Source: Comamonadaceae bacterium (GTDB taxonomy: Bacteria > Pseudomonadota > Gammaproteobacteria > Burkholderiales > Burkholderiaceae_C). From it: a stretch of 11,717 bases of DNA. Position numbers and translations under genes: made by a program. This document shows positions 1 through 5,284 of the stretch, piece by piece. The stretch spans positions 1-11,717 of the forward strand of contig CANGZO010000049.1 of assembly GCA_947458305.1 (NCBI GenBank), written 5' to 3'. Positions within the stretch are counted from its first letter, which is position 1. Each line of letters starts with the position of its first letter. The notes beneath the pieces are model-generated. The model was not told the DNA's origin, searched no databases, and saw nothing but the letters and a program-made list of their open reading frames with translations.

Positions 1-14
1 AATACGTCACAAAC

Positions 15-36
15 TCATGGCACAGTGATCACATGA
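15..36. promoter_or_regulatory. Inverted repeat upstream of the arsenate operon (possible operator)
   Basis: TCATG at 15-19 and CATGA at 32-36 form a dyad with a 12-bp spacer, and an 8-bp palindrome GTGATCAC lies at 25-32. This is the only dyad seen in the 64 bases before the first gene. An ArsR repressor encoded in the same operon would be expected to bind here, but the arms are short and match no ArsR operator I can name with confidence. No clear -35/-10 pair is visible; the promoter may lie to the left of the window. Confidence 0.2.
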
Positions 37-64
37 TATTTCCAGAATCATTGAAAGGTCAGCC

Positions 65-1108
65 ATGAAAGTCGGCATCAACGGTATGGGCCGCATCGGC
101 CGTTTGGCCTTGCGTGCGGCCATGGGCGCTGCCGAGCGCCAGTCTGACGACCCCCGCGCAGGCAACCGCCTGGAGGTGATGCACCTGAATGAGCTCAAAG
201 GCGGCGCGGCGGCCACGGCCCATTTGCTGGCCTTTGACAGCGTGCAAGGCAAGTGGCGCGAGCGCATTGAAGCCGAGGGCGACAGCCAGATCCGCATCGG
301 TGATCGCACATTGGGCTTTTCATCGCACGCCAACCCGGCGGACATCCCTTGGGGTGACATGAGTGTGGACGTGGTGCTTGAGTGCACCGGAAAGTTTTTG
401 ACGCCCGAAACCATCCAAGGCCATCTGGACCGGGGTGCCAAGCGCGTGATCGTGGCCGCGCCCATCAAGGTGGGCGGTGTGCTGAACATCGTGGTGGGCA
501 TCAACCACACGCTGTACAACCCGGCCAAAGACCGCATCGTCACGGCCGCATCGTGCACCACCAACTGCTTGGCACCGGTGGTCAAAGTCGTGCACGAAGC
601 CATTGGCATTAAGCACGGCCAGATCACCACCATCCACGACCCAACCAACACCAATTTAGTGGTCGATGCCCCACACAAAGACCTGCGCCGCGCCCGCAGC
701 GCCATGGTCAGCCTGGCCCCCACCACCACCGGCAGCGCCACGGCGATTGCCCTGATTTACCCAGAACTCAAGGGCAAGCTCAATGGCCACGCCGTGCGTG
801 CCCCGGTGCTCAATGCGTCGCTGACCGACTGCGTGTTCGAGATGAAGCGTGAAACCAGCGCCGAAGAGGTCAACGCCTTGTTTGCAGCTGCGGCCCAAGG
901 TCCGCTGGCGGGCATCTTGGGTTACGAGGAACGCCCCTTGGTGAGTGTGGACTATGCCCGTGACACGCGCAGCGCCATCGTGGACGCGCTGTCCACCATG
1001 GTGACCGACGGCACGCTGCTCAAGATCTACGCCTGGTATGACAACGAAATGGGCTATGCCTGCCGCATGGTCGACTTGGCTTGCCACATGAACGAGGTGG
1101 GCATCTGA
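65..1108 (+). CDS. gap: ArsJ-associated glyceraldehyde-3-phosphate dehydrogenase (arsenate resistance)
   Basis: 347 residues, the usual GAPDH length. The N-terminal NAD-binding glycine motif GINGMGRIGR is at residues 4-13, and the catalytic motif SCTTNC places the nucleophile at Cys164. The general-base histidine is probably His191 in TTIHDPTNTN; that HDPTNTN context, followed by DAPHKDLRRARS, is typical of the GAPDH paralogues encoded with ArsJ rather than of the glycolytic enzyme. Family knowledge: this enzyme uses arsenate instead of phosphate to make 1-arseno-3-phosphoglycerate, which ArsJ exports from the cytoplasm, so arsenate is removed without reduction. The ATG at 65 follows an AAGG ribosome site at 55-58. 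The stop is one base before the arsJ start, so the two genes are surely cotranscribed. The call rests on both the sequence and the neighbour. Confidence 0.93.
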   Translation: MKVGINGMGRIGRLALRAAMGAAERQSDDPRAGNRLEVMHLNELKGGAAATAHLLAFDSVQGKWRERIEAEGDSQIRIGDRTLGFSSHANPADIPWGDMSVDVVLECTGKFLTPETIQGHLDRGAKRVIVAAPIKVGGVLNIVVGINHTLYNPAKDRIVTAASCTTNCLAPVVKVVHEAIGIKHGQITTIHDPTNTNLVVDAPHKDLRRARSAMVSLAPTTTGSATAIALIYPELKGKLNGHAVRAPVLNASLTDCVFEMKRETSAEEVNALFAAAAQGPLAGILGYEERPLVSVDYARDTRSAIVDALSTMVTDGTLLKIYAWYDNEMGYACRMVDLACHMNEVGI

Positions 1109-1109
1109 G

Positions 1110-2390
1110 ATGAACGCGGCTGAGCGCCATGACGGCATCGTCACTGCAGCAGAGCGGAACTACGGCATCGTGACCGCCGCCTATTGGGGCTTCACCCTGA
1201 CCGACGGCGCTTTGCGCATGTTGGTGCTGCTGCACTTTTACAAGTTGGGTTACTCGCCGTTCACGCTGGCATTTTTGTTCTTGCTCTACGAAGGTGCAGG
1301 CGTGCTCGCCAACCTGATCGGCGGCTGGCTGGCCACGCGCTTTGGCATTGCCCGCATGCTCACCGTGGGCTTGGTCACGCAGATCATCGGCTTTGGTTTG
1401 CTCTCCGCCTTGCAGCCAGAATGGACGGCGGCCATGTCGGTGGCTTGGGTGGTGCTGGCGCAAGGCGTGTGTGGGGTGGCCAAAGACTTGACCAAGACCG
1501 CCAGCAAGTCGGCCATCAAGATCACGCAAGCGCAGGCCAAAGACACGGGCAACGGCCAGCTCTTCAAGTGGGTGGCCTGGTTCACTGGCAGCAAAAACGC
1601 CATGAAAGGCTTTGGCTTTTTTCTGGGTGGTTTGCTGCTGGAGACGCTGGGGTTTCAGGGCTCGCTGTGGGCCATGTCGGGCCTCTTGGCACTGGTGCTG
1701 GTGGGGGTGGTGACGTGCTTGCCGCCCATGATGGGCAAGAGCAAGCCTTCGGGTTCGGCCAAAGAACTGTTTGCCAAAAACCCAGGCATCAACGCCCTGG
1801 CGGCGGCCCGCGTGGCTTTGTTTGGCGCGCGTGATGTGTGGTTTGTGGTGGGCGTGCCGGTGTTCCTCTACTCGGTGGGCTGGACCTTCACCATGGTGGG
1901 CGGCTTTTTGGCGGCTTGGACGATTGGTTACGGCTTGGTGCAAGCGATGGCGCCACAGATCGTGCGCCGCAGCGCCGATGGCCTGAGCTTTGAGGTGCCT
2001 GCGGCGCGTTGGTGGTCGGCGGTGCTGGCCCTCATCCCGCTGGGCATTGCCGCCGCCATGGTCCTGCAAGCGCCGCAATTGGAGTGGTGGGTGGTGGGCG
2101 GCCTGAGTTTGTTTGGCTTTGCCTTTGCCATCAACTCCTCGGTCCACAGTTATTTGGTGCTGGCCTATGCGGGCTCTGAAAAAGCGGCCGAAGACGTGGG
2201 TTTTTATTACGCGGCCAATGCGCTGGGCCGCTTCATGGGCACGCTGATGTCGGGCCTGCTCTACCAATGGGGCGGGCTGTTGTATGCCCTCCTGGGCTCA
2301 GCTTTGATGCTGCTCTTGTGCTGGCTGGCCACACTGCGATTGCCCATGGGTTTGCTCACCCACACATCTGCAGAAAAGGCCGCGCCATGA
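1110..2390 (+). CDS. arsJ: ArsJ, organoarsenical (1-arseno-3-phosphoglycerate) efflux permease, MFS type
   Basis: 426 residues, strongly hydrophobic, with the alternating membrane segments of a major facilitator protein. The block AYWGFTLTDGALRMLVLL at about residues 24-41, and the following HFYKLGYSPF, are a hallmark of ArsJ. Basic and amphipathic stretches, such as the lysine-rich KDLTKTASKSAIKITQ around residues 125-140, fit the cytoplasmic loop between early helices. Role from family knowledge: inner-membrane export of 1-arseno-3-phosphoglycerate made by the GAPDH encoded just upstream. The start at 1110 is one base after the GAPDH stop, and the end overlaps the arsR start by 4 bases (ATGA), so all three genes are translationally linked. 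Oddity: residues 3-12 and 13-22 are near-identical decapeptides (AAERHDGIVT and AAERNYGIVT), giving an extra copy of the segment just before the first membrane helix. Confidence 0.93.
   Translation: MNAAERHDGIVTAAERNYGIVTAAYWGFTLTDGALRMLVLLHFYKLGYSPFTLAFLFLLYEGAGVLANLIGGWLATRFGIARMLTVGLVTQIIGFGLLSALQPEWTAAMSVAWVVLAQGVCGVAKDLTKTASKSAIKITQAQAKDTGNGQLFKWVAWFTGSKNAMKGFGFFLGGLLLETLGFQGSLWAMSGLLALVLVGVVTCLPPMMGKSKPSGSAKELFAKNPGINALAAARVALFGARDVWFVVGVPVFLYSVGWTFTMVGGFLAAWTIGYGLVQAMAPQIVRRSADGLSFEVPAARWWSAVLALIPLGIAAAMVLQAPQLEWWVVGGLSLFGFAFAINSSVHSYLVLAYAGSEKAAEDVGFYYAANALGRFMGTLMSGLLYQWGGLLYALLGSALMLLLCWLATLRLPMGLLTHTSAEKAAP
1116..1175 (+). repeat. Imperfect 30-bp tandem duplication at the 5' end of arsJ
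   Basis: Bases 1116-1145 and 1146-1175 are adjacent, in frame, and about 22 of 30 positions match. They encode AAERHDGIVT and AAERNYGIVT. Most differences are at third codon positions, so the duplication is not very recent or has been kept by selection on the protein. The second copy runs directly into the conserved AAYWGFTLTDG segment, so the first copy is the likely addition. Confidence 0.8.
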
Positions 2391-2746
2391 ACCCCGTTTC
2401 TTTGTTCAGCGTCATGGACGAGGACGTGGCCGTCAAGGCCTTGGCGGCTTTGGCGCAAAGCTCGCGCCTCAAAGTGTTTCGCGCCATCGTGGGCACAGGG
2501 CCCGAAGGCATTCAGCCCGGACAGTTGTCTGCTGCGCTCGACATTCCGGCCAACACGCTGTCGTTTCACCTCAAAGAATTGCACCATGCGGCCTTGGTCA
2601 GCGTGCAGCGCGAAGGCCGATTTTTGCGCTACCGCGCCGACCTGGGCGCCATGCAAAGCCTGATGGACTTTTTGACTGCGCACTGCTGCCAAGGCGTGCC
2701 TTGTGGCGACATGCTCAATTTGGCTTGCGAACCAAAACCTTGCTGA
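2387..2746 (+). CDS. arsR: ArsR/SmtB-family arsenic-responsive repressor
   Basis: 119 residues. The winged helix-turn-helix spans about residues 16-85: a first helix in VKALAALAQSSRLKVFRAIV, a recognition region in LSAALDIPANTLSFHLKELHHAALV, and a wing in VSVQREGRFLRYRA. The classic ELCVC metal site of the R773 type is absent. Instead cysteines cluster near the C terminus: Cys100, Cys101, Cys106, Cys114 and Cys119. This resembles the ArsR class exemplified by Acidithiobacillus ferrooxidans, which binds As(III) through three C-terminal cysteines (a CC pair plus one a few residues on). The ATG at 2387 is chosen because it overlaps the arsJ stop in an ATGA junction; the frame is open further upstream, but that would run far into arsJ. 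It probably represses this operon, de-repressed by arsenite. The position at the 3' end is unusual. Confidence 0.9.
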   Translation: MNPVSLFSVMDEDVAVKALAALAQSSRLKVFRAIVGTGPEGIQPGQLSAALDIPANTLSFHLKELHHAALVSVQREGRFLRYRADLGAMQSLMDFLTAHCCQGVPCGDMLNLACEPKPC

Positions 2747-2793
2747 GGCTGAACGCCGAGCCAGACGGGTACTTTGAATCGGAGGTGATAGAA

Positions 2794-2811
2794 CTTTCAT
2801 TGTTCCGTCAC
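2794..2811 (+). promoter_or_regulatory. Candidate PhoB box upstream of ppx
   Basis: CTTTCAT (2794-2800), four bases, then CCGTCAC (2805-2811): two heptamers in direct repeat with an 11-bp period, matching 11 of 14 positions of CTGTCAT-N4-CTGTCAT. The ppx start lies 38 bp downstream. Unlike the other sites in this window, no good -10 is seen 10 bp after the box, so this is the weakest promoter of the set although the repeat itself is good. A CATAAT at 2811-2816 lacks a properly spaced -35. Confidence 0.5.
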
Positions 2812-2849
2812 ATAATCTGCACCTTCACTGCCCGTCACCATTGCCGCCC

Positions 2850-4352
2850 ATGCAAACCCGCTCCCTCTACGCAGCCATTGACCTGGGCTCCAACAGCTTT
2901 CGCCTTGAAATTGGGCAGATGGACCTGGGCCAACTGCGCCGTGTGGAGTACATCAAAGAAACCGTGCGCCAAGGCAACGGTTTGGATGCCGACCGGAACC
3001 TGTCGCTGGAAGCCATGGAGCGCGGTTGGGAATGCTTGGCTCGCTTTGGCGAACGCATTCGTGGTTTCAAACCCAACCAAGTGCGTGCAGTGGCCACACA
3101 AACTTTGCGCGAAGCACGCAACCGGGATGTGTTTCTGGCCAAGGCCAAACAGATTTTGGGTTTCCCAATTGAAGTCATTGCTGGACGCGAAGAGGCACGC
3201 TTGATTTACTTAGGCGTTTCACACCTCTTGCCTCAATCTGCTGAGCGCCGCTTCGTGGTGGACATCGGCGGTCGTTCGACCGAAATGATCTTGGGCCAGA
3301 ACGAGGCTGCCAGCACCCTAGAGTCTTACCGGGTCGGCAGTGTGGCCTGGTCCATGAAGTATTTTCCGGACGGCATCTGGACAGCCTCGTCATTCAAGGC
3401 CGCAGAAATTGGCGCCAAAGCGGTTTTGGATGAAACCCCGATATTGTTCAGTCGCGACCAATGGGACCGCTGTTATGGCTCATCGGGTACCGTGGGCGCG
3501 GTATCGGACATATTGAGTGCCGCTGGATGGCCAGAAGGCCGCGTCACACGCGAGGGCCTGGCTTGGCTCAAAGAGCGTTTGCTCAAAGCTCAAAAACTGG
3601 ACAACTTGCGCTTGGATGGGGTCAAGGAAGACCGCAGACCCGTGATCGGTGGTGGCTTGGCCGTACTGCAAGCGGTGTTTGACTTGCTGCAAATCAACGA
3701 AATGCATGCGGCCCAGGGTGCACTCAGGCATGGGGCTTTGTACGACTTGATTGACCGTGAGGGCACGCACGATGTGCGCTCTTCCATGGTGGACTCGCTG
3801 GCGCAACGTTTTGGCGTCGACAAATTGCAAGCCGATCGGGTGTCCAAAACAGCGCAAGCAGTTTTGACTTCGTTGATGGGCGATGCCGTTGGCGATCACG
3901 AGGGTGATCGCCAACGGCTCTTCAAAAAACTACACTGGGCCTGCCAAGTCCACGAAACCGGCATGCGCATTTCGCACAGCGATTACCACAAGCATGGCGC
4001 TTACATTTTGGACAACACTGACCTACCCGGCTTTACTTTGGACGAGTTGCACCGGTTGAGCCAGCTGGTGCTGGGTCACCGTGGCAAATTGCGCAAACTC
4101 GAATCAGAGCTGGAAGACAGCACTTTTGTGCAGCAACTGACGGCCTTGCGCTTGGCAGTCATTCTTTGCCACGCCAGGCGCGACCCCGATTTATCTGGCT
4201 TGCAATTTGAATGCAATGCGGCACGCCGAACGATCCAAGTGAACATCAGTGCCGAATGGGCAGAACTATGGCCACAGTCCGCTCATTTGTTGCGCGAAGA
4301 AAAGTCGGCTTGGCAAAAAACCGACTGGACCTTTGGGGTGCACCTGGATTGA
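2850..4352 (+). CDS. ppx: Exopolyphosphatase (Ppx/GppA family)
   Basis: 500 residues, normal for Ppx. It hydrolyses terminal phosphate from polyphosphate, or from pppGpp in GppA-type members. Visible motifs: the ASKHA phosphate-binding loop AAIDLGSNSFRLEIGQ at 8-23; VATQTLREARN at 81-91; the catalytic acidic segment AGREEARLIYLGVSHLLP at 111-128 (Glu114/Glu115); and the second phosphate loop VVDIGGRSTEMILG at 136-149. The C-terminal HD-like domain carries HETG at about 368 and SDYHKHGAYIL at about 376-386. The ATG at 2850 gives the standard N terminus; an in-frame TTG at 2841 is possible but less likely. No good Shine-Dalgarno sequence precedes either. A candidate Pho box lies upstream, and ppk1, the opposing enzyme, lies about 3 kb downstream on the other strand. 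A perfect 15-bp inverted repeat sits inside the gene at 3885-3918. Confidence 0.95.
   Translation: MQTRSLYAAIDLGSNSFRLEIGQMDLGQLRRVEYIKETVRQGNGLDADRNLSLEAMERGWECLARFGERIRGFKPNQVRAVATQTLREARNRDVFLAKAKQILGFPIEVIAGREEARLIYLGVSHLLPQSAERRFVVDIGGRSTEMILGQNEAASTLESYRVGSVAWSMKYFPDGIWTASSFKAAEIGAKAVLDETPILFSRDQWDRCYGSSGTVGAVSDILSAAGWPEGRVTREGLAWLKERLLKAQKLDNLRLDGVKEDRRPVIGGGLAVLQAVFDLLQINEMHAAQGALRHGALYDLIDREGTHDVRSSMVDSLAQRFGVDKLQADRVSKTAQAVLTSLMGDAVGDHEGDRQRLFKKLHWACQVHETGMRISHSDYHKHGAYILDNTDLPGFTLDELHRLSQLVLGHRGKLRKLESELEDSTFVQQLTALRLAVILCHARRDPDLSGLQFECNAARRTIQVNISAEWAELWPQSAHLLREEKSAWQKTDWTFGVHLD
3885..3918. repeat. Perfect 15-bp inverted repeat within ppx
   Basis: GCCGTTGGCGATCAC at 3885-3899 and its exact reverse complement at 3904-3918, separated by GAGG. 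The repeat lies in frame and encodes the segment AVGDHEGDRQR between two helical parts of the Ppx C-terminal half. No T-run follows on either strand, so it is not a normal intrinsic terminator. Arms of this length with such a tight loop are very unlikely by chance in a window of this size. Confidence 0.9.
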
Positions 4353-4396
4353 GTGTTGGATCACACTTGACCATGAGAAAGTCAGCGTCTGCGTGC

Positions 4397-4439
4397 TTGT
4401 CAATGAATTTTTAACGGTATAAACTGTATGCACCGTTAA
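4397..4439 (+). promoter_or_regulatory. Promoter with overlapping palindromic operator for the small RHH-like gene
   Basis: A -35-like TTGTCA is at 4397-4402 and a -10-like TATAAA at 4418-4423 (15-bp spacing, slightly short). The perfect inverted repeat TTAACGGT (4411-4418) and ACCGTTAA (4432-4439), spacer 13 bp, covers the -10 and the likely start of transcription, the classical place for a repressor site. The region between ppx and the small gene is clearly more AT-rich than the flanking coding DNA. The protein that binds is unknown; self-regulation by the downstream protein is an inference. Confidence 0.55.
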
Positions 4440-4457
4440 TTTCAAGGCATATATACC

Positions 4458-4811
4458 ATGGCACAAACCCCCTCGAACGCGGCAGCAAAAAAGCGCCCAG
4501 CCACCAAGACCACCCAAATCACCAAGCCTGCGGCCGCCCCCAAAGCTGTGAAAGCTGCGCCTAATTCCACTGCCAAACCCGTCAAGGAAAAAAAGGTCAA
4601 AGTGGTGCGTGACAGTTTCACCCTGCCCAAAACCGAGTTGCTGCAAATTGCCGACATGAAAAAGCGCGCCATGGCACTGGGCGTTGAAGTGAAAAAGAGC
4701 GAGTTGATCCGTGCGGGCCTTCAAGCTCTGAGCACGATGGCCGACGCGCCTTTCAAGAAAGCGCTGGGCAACGTGCCCACCATCAAGACAGGCAGACCTG
4801 CCAAGGCCTGA
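4458..4811 (+). CDS. Small basic protein with histone-like lysine/alanine/proline tail and ribbon-helix-helix-like C-terminal domain
   Basis: 117 residues, no named function that I recognise. Residues 1-48 are low-complexity, rich in Lys, Ala, Pro and Thr (11 lysines, only one acidic residue), like the tails of bacterial histone H1-like proteins. Residues 48-57 (KVVRDSFTLP) could be the beta strand, 58-74 the first helix, and 78-94 (VKKSELIRAGLQALSTM) the second helix of a ribbon-helix-helix DNA-binding fold. The last 20 residues again carry Lys/Arg and Pro/Gly. A nucleoid-associated or regulatory DNA-binding role is inferred. The ATG at 4458 has an AAGG at 4444-4447, a rather long 10-base spacing. 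The gene has its own promoter with a palindrome and ends 6 bases from the convergent sixA stop, with no obvious terminator between them. Confidence 0.75.
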   Translation: MAQTPSNAAAKKRPATKTTQITKPAAAPKAVKAAPNSTAKPVKEKKVKVVRDSFTLPKTELLQIADMKKRAMALGVEVKKSELIRAGLQALSTMADAPFKKALGNVPTIKTGRPAKA

Positions 4812-4817
4812 TCGGCT

Positions 4818-5279
4818 TTAAAGCATTTCGGGGCCAGTCACCGACATCAGCACGGTCTGGCCCTGGCCATCGCGATGACGGTGGCGCAACCACCACACAG
4901 CACCTTTGCGAATGGCGCAGGCCTCTTCGGGCATGCCCATCAGCTGCGCCACCACACCGCCCAAAGCAGGCTGATGGCCCACCAACAGCACAGGGTACTT
5001 GGCATCGGGCCAACCCGAGGTTTCCAGAATATCCTGCACCGAGGCACCGGGTGACAAGGCGTCGCGCACTTTGTACTTGCGCTTCAAGGCCTGCACGGTT
5101 TGCTCGGCTCTGACGGCTGGGCTGCTCAAAATCCGGGTGCCCTGGGGCAACTGCGCATCCAACCAAACCGACATGCGATCGGCCTGCTTGCGGCCACGCG
5201 GCGTCAAGGCCCTGAGCATGTCCTCTTCGCCAGGCGCGGCTTCGTGGGCCTCGGCATGTCGCCAGATGATCAAGTCCAT
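4818..5279 (-). CDS. sixA: SixA-type phosphohistidine phosphatase
   Basis: 153 residues from the ATG at 5279, the short length typical of SixA in the histidine phosphatase (RHG) superfamily. Arg7-His8 in IIWRHAEAHE is the phospho-accepting motif. LTPRGRKQA at 25-33, LSSPAVRAEQT at 51-61 (Arg57) and LLVGHQPALGGVV at 98-110 (His102) complete the active site. In E. coli SixA removes phosphate from phosphohistidine on PTS-type proteins; the substrate here is unknown. It follows ppk1 directly: the ATG is 5 bases past the ppk1 stop, and an alternative GTG at 5288 would overlap it. The ATG is preferred because it gives the standard MDLIIWRH N terminus. It is almost certainly cotranscribed with ppk1 and so shares the Pho-box promoter. 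Confidence 0.9.
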   Translation of the reverse strand: MDLIIWRHAEAHEAAPGEEDMLRALTPRGRKQADRMSVWLDAQLPQGTRILSSPAVRAEQTVQALKRKYKVRDALSPGASVQDILETSGWPDAKYPVLLVGHQPALGGVVAQLMGMPEEACAIRKGAVWWLRHRHRDGQGQTVLMSVTGPEML

Positions 5280-5284
5280 GGCGC

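Noticed and set aside
1..64. Pho box before the arsenate operon
   Set aside because: ACGTCAC at 5-11 looks like a half-site, but no second heptamer lies at the right spacing on either strand.
7..741. Open frame of 244 codons antisense to the GAPDH gene
   Set aside because: No domain, no ribosome site, and it is fully covered by a well-conserved gene in the opposite direction.
1020..2267. Long open frame (415 codons) antisense to arsJ
   Set aside because: Composition is dominated by His, Gln, Arg and Ala with no recognisable domain, as expected for a frame opposite GC-rich membrane-protein codons; arsJ on the other strand is unmistakable.
2822..2838. Second TTCAC / GTCAC repeat just before ppx as an extra Pho box
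   Set aside because: The period is 10 bp, not 11, and the heptamers match the consensus poorly.
2841..2849. TTG start for ppx, three codons upstream of the ATG
   Set aside because: The ATG at 2850 gives the usual Ppx N terminus, and no ribosome site favours the TTG.
4352..4367. Short stem AGTGT / ACACT after ppx as a terminator
   Set aside because: Only 5 bp, no T-run, and it overlaps the stop codon.
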